Origin: a virus
DNA: 29,707 nucleotides
IMG/VR virus record: IMGVR_UViG_3300034152_000095
Location: 1-29,707 of that record
Direction: 5' to 3' (one strand)
In this document: piece by piece, positions 7,144 to 13,739 of the stretch
Numbering within the stretch: the stretch's first letter is position 1
Layout: the number at the start of each line of letters is the position of its first letter
Notes under the pieces: model-generated
Database searches by the model: none
Told to the model about the DNA's origin: nothing
Seen by the model: the letters and a program-made list of their open reading frames with translations, nothing else
Position numbers and translations under genes: made by a program

Positions 7144-7670
7144 ATGATATTGATGGACTATTAGAAGAACTTAACGAGTATAAAGAAATTCTCTCGGATT
7201 TTAATAAAATATGCCATTTATTTTCTGATGATGACGCCAAAGCGACTCTTGCGAAATTATACGAGAACCTTGGTCAATTAACATGGAAATTAAGAGCAAC
7301 TAAAATCCGAGAGATTAAATTTCCTGAAGAAGGCAATTTTAAAACGACAAGAGATACTGGTAAGTTAGTTAGAGTTAGACCATGTAATGAGAAATATAAT
7401 CACAAGACATATCTTGGTATTCATCTTGGGAATGCAGCTCTTGGGAAGACAATGCATATTGAAGATGATCAAGAAACTATACAATTACAGTTTACACATC
7501 AGAATCCAGCTATGTATGTTCCAGAGATAAATGAAGTTATTTATGGTTGTGGTAGCTGGTGGTCCGAGATTGATAGTGTTGAAGATCTAAAAGATATCAC
7601 AGATGAAACAATTGATAATACTTGGTATGTCAAACTACTCAAAGAAAAAGCAAAAGCAGAGGAAAAATGA
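7140..7670 (+). CDS. Unrecognised 176-aa protein
   Basis: It overlaps the CCA enzyme stop by ATGA, so it is translationally coupled. The N-terminal 60 residues are helical and acidic. The C-terminal half contains KTYLGIHLGNAALG and a CGSWWSEID segment in a beta-rich context. No catalytic signature is evident. Similar LG(I/F)xLG-type sequences occur in other large phages to my recollection, without known function. Confidence 0.8.
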   Translation: MNDIDGLLEELNEYKEILSDFNKICHLFSDDDAKATLAKLYENLGQLTWKLRATKIREIKFPEEGNFKTTRDTGKLVRVRPCNEKYNHKTYLGIHLGNAALGKTMHIEDDQETIQLQFTHQNPAMYVPEINEVIYGCGSWWSEIDSVEDLKDITDETIDNTWYVKLLKEKAKAEEK

Positions 7671-7729
7671 GTACGAAGATATATGATGGATTCAAAATCA
7701 AGTTTAAAGATCTGAGAAAAGAAACATAA
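7667..7729 (+). pseudogene. Truncated remnant, N-terminal 20 codons of a phage gene
   Basis: An ATGA overlap with the preceding gene starts MSTKIYDGFKIKFKDLRKET and then hits a TAA. N-termini of the form M-[GS]-T-K-I-Y-[DT]-G-F-K occur in longer phage proteins to my recollection. The next 105 bases to the promoter at 7835 hold no gene, which suggests the body was deleted. It could instead be a true 20-aa peptide. Confidence 0.4.
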
Positions 7730-7834
7730 GTACTAGTAATCACTAACACTAGAACGCATTAGGATTGCTCTGGTTGCTCTATTTTGATTTAGAGCTATCA
7801 TAGCATAGCTACGAAAAATCTCCAACCTAGAGTA

Positions 7835-7883
7835 GAATGACCATTCTAAATACTTGACTTTTATTTGGAAAGTATGATATAAT
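7835..7883 (+). promoter_or_regulatory. Promoter with GAATGACCATTC box and extended -10
   Basis: The palindromic box GAATG-AC-CATTC (7835-7846) lies 7 nt before TTGACT (7854-7859). After 18 nt comes TGATATAAT, with the -10 hexamer at 7878-7883. The leader carries AAGAGGAG ahead of the ATG at 7915. Confidence 0.9.
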
Positions 7884-7914
7884 AGTATTATAGAGAGAAA
7901 TAAGAGGAGTTATT

Positions 7915-8094
7915 ATGACATTCAAAACACAAGCAAATGAAATTGAGTTCGCCCAGTTGATATTAGCACTTGAGAAAGCTGGTGTATTCAATAATGAGCA
8001 AGTTATAGACAGTTTGTGTGAAGAATTGAGAGTTGCTCCTGTTGACTTGTGGTGCATTAAGAACAGAGCCGAGAAAGTATTGGAGGGAAAGTAA
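7915..8094 (+). CDS. Small helical protein of unknown function
   Basis: 59 aa. A strong AGAGGAG Shine-Dalgarno sequence lies at the right distance. The helical sequence contains EIEFAQLILALEKAGVF and VAPVDLWCIKNRAEKVL. It resembles in size and style the 63-aa gene at 5203, which shares the same promoter type, and both look like two- or three-helix proteins. No domain recognised. Confidence 0.75.
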   Translation: MTFKTQANEIEFAQLILALEKAGVFNNEQVIDSLCEELRVAPVDLWCIKNRAEKVLEGK

Positions 8095-8150
8095 AATGAC
8101 TAATTATAACATAACGTTAGAATTAGTTGTACTTGATCATTGTGATGTTA

Positions 8151-8199
8151 GAATGACCATTCTATTTACTTGACTTTTGTTTGGAAAGTATGATATAAT
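8151..8199 (+). promoter_or_regulatory. Promoter with GAATGACCATTC box and extended -10 (second copy)
   Basis: GAATGACCATTC (8151-8162), TTGACT (8170-8175), an 18-nt spacer and TGATATAAT with the hexamer at 8194-8199. The geometry is the same as the copy at 7835-7883. Confidence 0.9.
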
Positions 8200-8230
8200 A
8201 GTATTATAGAGAGAAATAAGAGGAGTTATT

Positions 8231-8476
8231 ATGAAAGTTAAATCAATCAGATCAAATCAAACTGAAATAGTTAAAAATAACGGTTCAAGACTGTTAGTGT
8301 CTTATGAAACACCAGTTGCTTATTGGTGTGCTCCTGAGAACAGACTGTATATCACAGATAAGAAATGGTCTGTTACAACTAGCAAGCATATAAACAAGTG
8401 GAAACAACAATTCTCGGCTACAGAAAAGAGAGTTGATCAAGCAGCACTTGACAATTATATGAGTAGAATGGACTAG
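8231..8476 (+). CDS. Small phage protein (SNQTE...SYETPVAYW type)
   Basis: 81 aa. It starts at an ATG behind AAGAGGAG in the duplicated leader. It has a compact beta-rich N-terminal half, with IRSNQTEIV, LLVSYETPVAYW and the segment KKWSVTTSKHINKW. This matches my recollection of a small uncharacterised phage/plasmid domain (a DUF8033-like pattern). The C-terminal 20 residues are helical. Function unknown. Confidence 0.8.
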   Translation: MKVKSIRSNQTEIVKNNGSRLLVSYETPVAYWCAPENRLYITDKKWSVTTSKHINKWKQQFSATEKRVDQAALDNYMSRMD

Positions 8477-8486
8477 AGGAGATAAT

Positions 8487-8759
8487 ATGAAACGAAAGTA
8501 TTATGCAGATACAGAATTTGGTAGAGTTGAGGTTCTTGGCAAGAACCTCAAAACATTGATATTATACACATTTGACGGCGAATGGACTGGTAAATATAAG
8601 TCAGTTTCAACAAAGGAGAATAACAGAAGTAATTTTCCATATCTTAGAAAATTATTTAGTCATAGAGATACAAAGTATGGTTACGCATATAACGCAAATG
8701 GAGTTCATTTATATGATCTCTGTGTTGATAATTCTATATTGACATTGAATATTAGGTAG
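8487..8759 (+). CDS. Unrecognised 90-aa basic protein
   Basis: It has an AGAGGAG Shine-Dalgarno sequence 6 nt upstream and follows the previous stop by 10 nt, so it is the second gene of the 8151 promoter unit. The composition is Tyr- and Lys-rich with beta-strand character (EFGRVEVLG, LKTLILYTF). No motif recognised. Confidence 0.75.
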   Translation: MKRKYYADTEFGRVEVLGKNLKTLILYTFDGEWTGKYKSVSTKENNRSNFPYLRKLFSHRDTKYGYAYNANGVHLYDLCVDNSILTLNIR

Positions 8760-8804
8760 CATCAAATGACACGAAAAGAGATGCAATTGAGGAGATTGAT
8801 ATAA

Positions 8805-9689
8805 ATGGCGAGTCTGATTAAAGAATTAGAAGATAGAAAGCTGATTACACCGCCACAGTTTCTTGCTAGTAATGTGCATTATGAAACTATTATGGGTTCA
8901 TTTGCTTATGGCGTTTCTTCTGATACGTCTGATACTGATGTATATGGATTCTGTATTCCACCTAAGCATATTATCTTTCCTCATGTTAATGGTACAGTGA
9001 TTGGTTTTGATAATGATTACCCTAAGTTTGAACAATATCAGCAGCACCACATCAAAAGAGAAGATAATAACAAAGAATATGATGTTGCGATTTATAACAT
9101 CGTGAAATACTTCAGACTTTGTGTGGATGGTAATCCAAATATGATTGATTCCCTGTTTACACCTACCAATTGTGTTGTTCATATAACTAAGCAGGGACAG
9201 CTTGTTAGAGACAGCAGGAAGCTTTTCCTAAGCAAGAAATGTTGGCACACATTCAAGGGCTATGCTTATCAACAAATGAGCAAGATACGCAAGGGAACAA
9301 ACAAATCGAATCCACGTAGGGCTAAGTGGATTCAAGACTATGGCTATGATGTTAAGTTTGCATATCATCTTGTTAGATTACTTGATGAGGTTGAGCAGAT
9401 TCTAACTGAGGGTGATATTGATTTGCAGCGTAATAGAAAACAGCTTATTGCTATTCGTAATGGTGAATGGGAGCTTAAAGAACTGGAAAATTACTTTGTT
9501 GAGAAAGAAAAATCATTAGAGAAAGTCTATCTGGAATCTGATGCTGTTCCACATAAGCCACGTGATGAAGAAATTAAGAATTTACTTCTGAGTGTTCTTG
9601 AGGAACATTATGGTTCTCTTGATAGTTTGATTCAGACAGCAAACAAAGATAGACAGATTCTTGATGAGATTAGGAGACTTGTTAGATGA
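8805..9689 (+). CDS. Predicted nucleotidyltransferase (RlaP-like, polymerase-beta fold)
   Basis: 294 aa. The N-terminal domain carries the polymerase-beta nucleotidyltransferase signature MGSFAYGVSSDTSDTD (G31-S32 and metal ligands D43 and D45), then VYGF and, further on, a D-V-A-I-Y strand. The C-terminal half is helical with YQQMSKIRKG and KFAYHLVRLL. This layout fits the predicted nucleotidyltransferase family that includes RlaP, named for its association with RNA ligases. The substrate is unproven; tRNA or RNA end repair is an inference from the family and from the nearby CCA enzyme and tRNA array. GAGGAG supports the ATG at 8805. Confidence 0.85.
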   Translation: MASLIKELEDRKLITPPQFLASNVHYETIMGSFAYGVSSDTSDTDVYGFCIPPKHIIFPHVNGTVIGFDNDYPKFEQYQQHHIKREDNNKEYDVAIYNIVKYFRLCVDGNPNMIDSLFTPTNCVVHITKQGQLVRDSRKLFLSKKCWHTFKGYAYQQMSKIRKGTNKSNPRRAKWIQDYGYDVKFAYHLVRLLDEVEQILTEGDIDLQRNRKQLIAIRNGEWELKELENYFVEKEKSLEKVYLESDAVPHKPRDEEIKNLLLSVLEEHYGSLDSLIQTANKDRQILDEIRRLVR

Positions 9690-9895
9690 ATTGTAAGTGT
9701 AAATTTATTACTATTGATGCAGATGACAATCATATTATAAATGAGATTCATCCCGATCATTATATTGAAGTGTATTGTAATGATTCCGAAGAATCAATTT
9801 ATCTTAGAGCAAGAACCGTTGATGCAGATTTAATGTCATATTCTATAATTAGTGAAAATGGAAAAATTAAATCTTATGTTGAGTGTCCGATATGA
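9686..9895 (+). CDS. Small acidic protein, unknown
   Basis: 69 aa, overlapping the previous stop by ATGA. It begins MNCKCKFITIDADDNH and is acidic with beta character. Only two N-terminal cysteines are close together, so a zinc site is not evident. It is translationally coupled in a run of ATGA-linked genes ending at 11794. Confidence 0.7.
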   Translation: MNCKCKFITIDADDNHIINEIHPDHYIEVYCNDSEESIYLRARTVDADLMSYSIISENGKIKSYVECPI

Positions 9896-10107
9896 GCCAG
9901 AAACTAAAACTTATATTAGACAAAAGAAGAAAGCCAATTAAGACATTTCAGGGGGAATATAATTTTACTATATGTTATCCAAATAAATGTGATGGACATT
10001 TAATGAATAACTTTTGTTCTTCTGATGAATTTAAAGAGTTCACACAAGAGCTAGTCAATCGTGGTTATGATATCACAACATTAAAGATTGAGGTTGAAAA
10101 GAAATGA
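9892..10107 (+). CDS. Small basic protein, unknown
   Basis: 71 aa from the ATG at 9892, which overlaps the previous stop as ATGA. A GTG at 9883 is an alternative, but the ATGA coupling matches its neighbours. The N-terminus is basic (KLKLILDKRRKPIK), and three Cys residues lie in the middle (CYPNKCDGH, NNFCSS). No domain recognised. Confidence 0.7.
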   Translation: MSQKLKLILDKRRKPIKTFQGEYNFTICYPNKCDGHLMNNFCSSDEFKEFTQELVNRGYDITTLKIEVEKK

Positions 10108-10334
10108 ACTGGTTTTATGTGAATGATAAATTACCTGAGATGAATCAAGTGGTGTTAGTTGCTGGTGAAGCTATAGGCGTTACAGTAGGCAGAAGAATTC
10201 ATATGATTGCTGGTGGTTGGTCTCTATGGGAAATTCTTGATGAGATTGACGATGATTTGACAAAAACAGATAAAGTATCAACAATGGTAGAAGCTTGGAT
10301 GCCATTACCTAATTATGGAGCATATAATGAGTAA
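10104..10334 (+). CDS. DUF551-like small protein
   Basis: 76 aa. The pattern W-x-x-V-N-D-x-L-P-E near the N-terminus (WFYVNDKLPE), then VVLVAGE and a closing AWMPLPNY, matches the small DUF551 family common in phages and prophages, whose function is unknown. It is ATGA-coupled to the preceding gene and overlaps the next start by 8 nt. Confidence 0.8.
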   Translation: MNWFYVNDKLPEMNQVVLVAGEAIGVTVGRRIHMIAGGWSLWEILDEIDDDLTKTDKVSTMVEAWMPLPNYGAYNE

Positions 10335-10644
10335 AGCTATTATAGAGTTTAGAGAGTTCGACCATTACGAAACAGCTATTAGGAGAGCAAGAGATTTCTT
10401 GATTAAGTATAGAGAGACAGGAGAAGTTGGCTGGATTAGTGATGCTGAACGTATATTAGATAAAGCATATAATGAAAAGCCAAGTCTATATGATGTAACC
10501 ACAGCAGCAGAGGAGAAAGCTGAGGAAGTTATAGAGTTTGTAGAAATTGTTAGAGATCATTTTGATTGTGATGAGGACGCACACAAGTACGATACATTTT
10601 GTAGATGCTGTGAAGCCAAAGAGTTGTTGGAGAAATTAAAATGA
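10327..10644 (+). CDS. Helical 105-aa protein, unknown
   Basis: The ATG at 10327 has GGAG at 10317-10320; an in-frame ATG at 10315 would add only MEHI. The protein is mostly helical and acidic, with a cluster DTFCRCCEAKELLEKL near the end that may be a small metal site. No family recognised. Confidence 0.75.
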   Translation: MSKAIIEFREFDHYETAIRRARDFLIKYRETGEVGWISDAERILDKAYNEKPSLYDVTTAAEEKAEEVIEFVEIVRDHFDCDEDAHKYDTFCRCCEAKELLEKLK

Positions 10645-10928
10645 GATTAATGAATGATATCGAAAGACTTGATGAAGTTGTGGATGGTTATGTTGGGGTA
10701 TATAATAGACCGAATATGTATTATCCACACACAAGAATTGTTAAGTTGTATGACCATTTTATTTTTGTAATGACAGATAAGAAATGCTATTATATATGTA
10801 ATCGTGATGTTAGTTATACTGTTAAAGTAACAAGTTTGGACGAGTATGATTTAAGTTATGATTTTAGTGTTGTCGAAAGTATTGAGGATGTTATTGATAT
10901 GATTGAAGATCATGAGGGAGAGTTATGA
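10641..10928 (+). CDS. Acidic 95-aa protein, unknown
   Basis: ATGA-coupled to the previous gene. Tyr- and Asp-rich, with predicted strands around LYDHFIFVMTD and KKCYYICNRD and an acidic helical tail (ESIEDVIDMIEDHEGE). No known motif. Confidence 0.7.
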   Translation: MRLMNDIERLDEVVDGYVGVYNRPNMYYPHTRIVKLYDHFIFVMTDKKCYYICNRDVSYTVKVTSLDEYDLSYDFSVVESIEDVIDMIEDHEGEL

Positions 10929-11794
10929 GTATACAAAGTTTATCGGTTGTAGTACCAAATAAGAAATGTATTAACAATTGCAAATTCTGTGTATCCAGAA
11001 TGCATCCAGATGATGACTATGAGAATATGATAACTGGTAAGAATCTGTATTGTGATTTGTATCATAAAGATTTTAGAAATCGAATGGAATATGCAAGAGA
11101 CTGTGGTTGTAATTCAGTTATATTAACTGGTGATACAGAGCCACAACAAAACTGGGATTTCTTAAAACAGTTTGGTGAGTTTAATCAATCGCTCAAGAGT
11201 CCATTTAAGAATATAGCAATACAGACATCGGGAACTATGTTAGATGATCATTATTTGTATTTCTTGAGACATCATGTTGGAGTAACTACGATAGCATTAT
11301 CTGTTGCCGACTTGTTTAATAATGAGAGTAATTTTGATATACAGCAGACTCCAGAGAAGCTTAGATTTAATATTAATCGCTTATGTGAGAGAATAAAGAA
11401 GTATAGATTTAATCTTAGACTTTGTTTGAATATGTCAGATGTATATAATGATGTGCCAGCAGATATATTCTTCCAGACTGCTAATTTTGCAGGAGCAAAT
11501 CAATTGACATTTAGAATGCTATATACATCAGGAACAGACAGTGAGCAAGATAAATGGATTGAGAGTCATCAATATACTGGTATGCAAGATATCATTAAGT
11601 ATATTAAAGATAATGGAAAGCTGATACGAGTTCTTGAATATGGGCAGTTATGTTATTCTGTTAATGGTATATCCACTGTTGTTGATGATGATTGTATGAG
11701 CCAGACAGCTAAGAAAGATTTGAAGTATCTTATATTGAGACCAGATTGTAAGTTATACTCTCAATGGGACGATAAGGGCAGTTTAATATTTTAG
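10925..11794 (+). CDS. Radical SAM protein
   Basis: 289 aa. The cluster motif C-x3-C-x2-C is present at C15, C19 and C22 (KKCINNCKFC), the site that binds a [4Fe-4S] cluster and S-adenosylmethionine. The order is that of a short TIM-barrel radical SAM core: SVILTGDTEP in the position of the GGEP-type SAM-binding strand, then IAIQTSGTML, IALSVAD and LRLCLNMSDV. Three further Cys residues after 180 could bind a second cluster but are not arranged in a recognised motif. The substrate is unknown, with nucleoside/RNA modification and peptide modification both possible. It is the last gene of an ATGA-linked run. Confidence 0.88.
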   Translation: MSIQSLSVVVPNKKCINNCKFCVSRMHPDDDYENMITGKNLYCDLYHKDFRNRMEYARDCGCNSVILTGDTEPQQNWDFLKQFGEFNQSLKSPFKNIAIQTSGTMLDDHYLYFLRHHVGVTTIALSVADLFNNESNFDIQQTPEKLRFNINRLCERIKKYRFNLRLCLNMSDVYNDVPADIFFQTANFAGANQLTFRMLYTSGTDSEQDKWIESHQYTGMQDIIKYIKDNGKLIRVLEYGQLCYSVNGISTVVDDDCMSQTAKKDLKYLILRPDCKLYSQWDDKGSLIF

Positions 11795-11802
11795 GAGATA
11801 TT

Positions 11803-11931
11803 ATGCACGAATTAGAAAAAACTAATGATGAATGTGAAAGACTAGAGAAACAAAATTCGTATTTACTTGCTAGAATTCGTATTTTGGAGAACATCAAAAG
11901 AAGTGGTACACTAGATGATATTTTTAGATAA
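11803..11931 (+). CDS. Small coiled-coil protein
   Basis: 42 aa with AGGAG 6 nt before the ATG. The sequence is one charged helix (ECERLEKQNSYLLARIRIL) with heptad-like leucines and isoleucines, then SGTLDDIFR. It probably multimerises or binds a partner; function unknown. Confidence 0.6.
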   Translation: MHELEKTNDECERLEKQNSYLLARIRILENIKRSGTLDDIFR

Positions 11932-11952
11932 TCATATCAGGAGATTTTAATT

Positions 11953-12201
11953 GTGTCAAAGAAAATGAAAATAATTGAAGATATTAAAGATGCGTTTGGT
12001 TCATCTTTAGATAAAGAGACTGAAGAAAAATTGAATAAGGTATCATTTAAGTTATTTTCTCTTATTGAAGAAAATAAAAAGCTATTAAAAAAGAATAAAG
12101 AACTTGAATCTGTCAATCAAATGTTGAGAGCCGCCAAAGATTTGGATGCCAATAAACAGCGAAATGATTTTAAGGATTTGTTTGGAAATATTTTTAAATA
12201 A
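11953..12201 (+). CDS. Helical coiled-coil protein, GTG start
   Basis: 82 aa starting at a GTG supported by AGGAG at 9 nt spacing. It is almost wholly helical, with a leucine-containing coiled coil around 32-60 (FSLIEENKKLLKKNKELE). Its tail RNDFKDLFGNIFK resembles that of the previous small gene (LDDIFR), so the two may be relatives or partners. Confidence 0.75.
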   Translation: MSKKMKIIEDIKDAFGSSLDKETEEKLNKVSFKLFSLIEENKKLLKKNKELESVNQMLRAAKDLDANKQRNDFKDLFGNIFK

Positions 12202-12225
12202 TACGGAAAAATCAGGAAAAACACC

Positions 12226-12255
12226 TTGACTTTATATAAATAGATGTGTTATAGT
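12226..12255 (+). promoter_or_regulatory. Promoter of the tRNA region, with an embedded TATAAATA
   Basis: TTGACT (12226-12231), an 18-nt spacer and extended -10 TGTTATAGT (hexamer 12250-12255) form a good promoter for the leader and tRNA array. A perfect TATAAATA at 12235-12242 lies in the spacer, in the same context (TATAAATAGATGT) as the late promoter at 352, so the array might also be transcribed late. Confidence 0.7.
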
Positions 12256-12479
12256 TAATATAACAGTTTAATTCACAAAGGTATGTTTATAATGCTTTTA
12301 GTTCAACAATTTAGACATATACATCAAATTATTAGTGTCATTAGGGTGGCAGCCAATAATCGTATGTTTAATAGTTGGGCTGTCCGCTATAAACGTATCT
12401 CCTAGATTCTATTAGATTCTCTGAGGTACTTCAGAGAGTCGAAATCAAATTAAAATTCAATTCTCTGAAATAACTTTGT
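12256..12479 (+). ncRNA. Structured non-coding leader before the tRNA array
   Basis: No ORF is credible here. A 10-bp stem, 12415-12424 with 12431-12440 around the loop GGTACT, is followed by single-stranded A/T-rich sequence. Upstream, GGCAGCCAAT (12347-12356) can pair with TTGGGCTGTCC (12375-12385) in a bulged stem. It lies between a good promoter and tRNA-Lys, so it would be transcribed with the array. It is either a stable small RNA released by tRNA processing or a decayed tRNA segment. I could not fold it into a cloverleaf. Confidence 0.4.
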
Positions 12480-12554
12480 GGGTTCGTGGTGTAATTGGCA
12501 GCATAGGAGACTTTTAATCTTTTGGAGCGAGTTCAAATCTTGTCGAACCTACCA
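12480..12554 (+). tRNA. tRNA-Lys (anticodon TTT)
   Basis: 75 nt with encoded CCA. The acceptor GGGTTCG pairs with CGAACCT, ending in a G-U pair. The anticodon loop is CTTTTAA and the T-loop TTCAAAT. The anticodon stem has two G-U pairs. Confidence 0.93.
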
Positions 12555-12618
12555 CTTTGAAGTCATACTTTTAATAAATAGGTTAAATAATAGTATTAAC
12601 TTATTGATTGGGTATGAT

Positions 12619-13161
12619 GTGAAAAGTAATGTAGAAAAACAACTAGATTGGATAAAAAGAACCAAAGAACGAATGATACTTGCCATGGGCAGTAAATGTC
12701 AGTGTTGTGGTTACAACAAAAGTCATGCAGCATTAGAATTTCATCATATTAATCCTGACGAAAAGGAATTCGGATTAGGAAGATGGAAAAGTAGATGTTG
12801 GGAGAAAATAGTGTCGGAATTACGAAAGTGTGTAATGGTGTGTTCAAATTGTCATAAAGAAATACACGCAGGTGTAAGAAAGATACCGAAACGAGCTAAA
12901 CGATTCAATGAAGATTATGCCGAATACAAAATAAGCATGACAACTCAAAGGAAATGTTTGTTTTGTGGAGATGAATATGATACCAAAATCAACTCTAAGA
13001 GCAAATATTGTTCTTATGAGTGTTCCAGAAAAGTAGCACAAAGGGTTGATTGGGATAAAATAGATTTACAAAAGGAATTGAGAACAAAAACAATAGCACA
13101 GATTGCAAGAGAACTTAATGTTTCATGGAACTGTGTTAAGAAACATATTAAGCGGTTGTAG
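12619..13161 (+). CDS. HNH endonuclease (free-standing homing-type) inside the tRNA array
   Basis: About 180 aa from the GTG at 12619; longer readings run back into tRNA-Lys and are not credible. The HNH core is clear: CQCCGYN (about 26-32), LEFHHINPDEKEF with H42-H43, and CSNCHKEIH near 75-83. A second CLFC...YCSYEC zinc finger follows, then a helix-turn-helix-like tail (TIAQIARELNVSWNCVKKHIKR) that would bind DNA. Such genes spread between phage genomes by cutting alleles that lack them. The last four codons (AAG CGG TTG TAG) also form the 5' acceptor strand of tRNA-Arg, so the two genes overlap by 10 bp. Confidence 0.9.
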   Translation: MKSNVEKQLDWIKRTKERMILAMGSKCQCCGYNKSHAALEFHHINPDEKEFGLGRWKSRCWEKIVSELRKCVMVCSNCHKEIHAGVRKIPKRAKRFNEDYAEYKISMTTQRKCLFCGDEYDTKINSKSKYCSYECSRKVAQRVDWDKIDLQKELRTKTIAQIARELNVSWNCVKKHIKRL

Positions 13162-13228
13162 TCTAACTGGAAAGGCGCCAGTCTTCTAAACTGGATTTAT
13201 GGGAGTTCGAGTCTCTCCAACCGTGCCA
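13152..13228 (+). tRNA. tRNA-Arg (anticodon TCT)
   Basis: 77 nt with CCA. The acceptor GCGGTTG pairs with CAACCGT, the anticodon stem is CCAGT/ACTGG and the loop CTTCTAA. Its first 10 bases are the end of the HNH gene, including that gene's TAG stop. Confidence 0.93.
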
Positions 13229-13246
13229 TAAGAGTAGATGATTTTT

Positions 13247-13323
13247 GCCTGAGGTAGCTCAGAAGGTAGAGCGTTAGGTTGAAGCCCTAAGCGTCAGTGG
13301 TTCAATTCCACTCCCAGGCACCA
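13247..13323 (+). tRNA. tRNA-Phe (anticodon GAA)
   Basis: 77 nt with CCA. The acceptor GCCTGAG pairs with CCCAGGC (one A-C mismatch), the anticodon stem is TTAGG/CCTAA and the loop TTGAAGC. Confidence 0.93.
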
Positions 13324-13327
13324 TTAT

Positions 13328-13404
13328 GTTGACCATAGCTCAGTTGGTTAGAGCGCCTGACTGTGAATCAGGAGGCGAGGGTTCAATTCCCTCTGGTCAC
13401 CCCA
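13328..13404 (+). tRNA. tRNA-His (anticodon GTG)
   Basis: 77 nt with CCA. The extra 5' G(-1) faces C73, as in bacterial tRNA-His. The anticodon stem is CCTGA/TCAGG and the loop CTGTGAA. Position 1-72 is a T-C mismatch. Confidence 0.93.
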
Positions 13405-13406
13405 AT

Positions 13407-13483
13407 GCCCGGGTAGCTCAGTTGGTTAGAGCGTCCGTCTGATAAGCGGGAGGTCGGTAGTTCAATTCTATCTCCGGGTACCA
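13407..13483 (+). tRNA. tRNA-Ile (anticodon GAT)
   Basis: 77 nt with CCA. The acceptor GCCCGGG pairs with TCCGGGT through G-U pairs at both ends. The anticodon loop is CTGATAA. Confidence 0.94.
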
Positions 13484-13488
13484 TTTAT

Positions 13489-13564
13489 GGGGCTGTAGCT
13501 CAGTTGGGAGAGCATCTGCCTTGCAAGCAGAAGGTCAAGAGTTCGAATCTCTTCAGCTCCACCA
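13489..13564 (+). tRNA. tRNA-Ala (anticodon TGC)
   Basis: 76 nt with CCA. The acceptor GGGGCTG pairs with CAGCTCC, with the G3-U70 pair (GGG/TCC) that is the alanine identity element. The anticodon stem is TCTGC/GCAGA and the loop CTTGCAA. Confidence 0.95.
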
Positions 13565-13573
13565 GATTTTTGT

Positions 13574-13650
13574 TGATAGGAACTGCACCGGGTGTGGAGG
13601 GGAGACTGTTAATCTCTTTGTGGTGGGTTCGAGTCCCACCCTATCAGCCA
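13574..13650 (+). tRNA. tRNA-Asn (anticodon GTT), atypical D-arm
   Basis: 77 nt with CCA. The acceptor TGATAGG pairs with CCTATCA, the T-arm is GTGGG/CCCAC and the anticodon loop CTGTTAA. The D-arm is odd: AA replaces the usual TA at positions 8-9, and the D-stem CTGC/GGAG has a G-G mismatch. A second, canonical tRNA-Asn follows directly. Confidence 0.82.
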
Positions 13651-13659
13651 TTTATTTGT

Positions 13660-13735
13660 TCCTCTGTAACTCAGTTGGTAGAGTATTCGTCTGTTAAACG
13701 AGGTGTCGCTGGTTCGAGTCCAGCCGGAGGAGCCA
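13660..13735 (+). tRNA. tRNA-Asn (anticodon GTT)
   Basis: 76 nt with CCA. The acceptor TCCTCTG pairs with CGGAGGA, the anticodon stem is TTCGT/ACGAG and the loop CTGTTAA. It is close to the bacterial consensus tRNA-Asn. Confidence 0.95.
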
Positions 13736-13739
13736 TTAT

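Larger units (their letters stand above)
7833..8234 (+). repeat. Direct repeat of a promoter-leader module (7833-7918 and 8149-8234)
   Basis: Two 86-bp copies differ at 3 positions, all upstream of the -10. Each covers the upstream box, -35, extended -10, leader, Shine-Dalgarno and start codon. They flank the small gene 7915-8094, so homologous recombination would delete or duplicate that gene as a cassette. A diverged third copy lies at 5121-5205. Confidence 0.95.

Noticed and set aside
8096-8173. 25-codon ORF after the 59-aa gene
   Set aside because: It runs into the promoter box and -35 at 8151-8175 and has no ribosome-binding site of its own; probably chance.
8766-8804. 12-codon ORF just before the nucleotidyltransferase gene
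   Set aside because: Too short and without a Shine-Dalgarno sequence; its GAGGAG belongs to the start at 8805.
12343-12450. An additional tRNA in the leader region
   Set aside because: The stems do not assemble into a cloverleaf and no acceptor/CCA or T-arm is found.
12478-12618. Upstream extension of the HNH reading frame
   Set aside because: It would translate through tRNA-Lys; the HNH gene more plausibly starts at the GTG at 12619.
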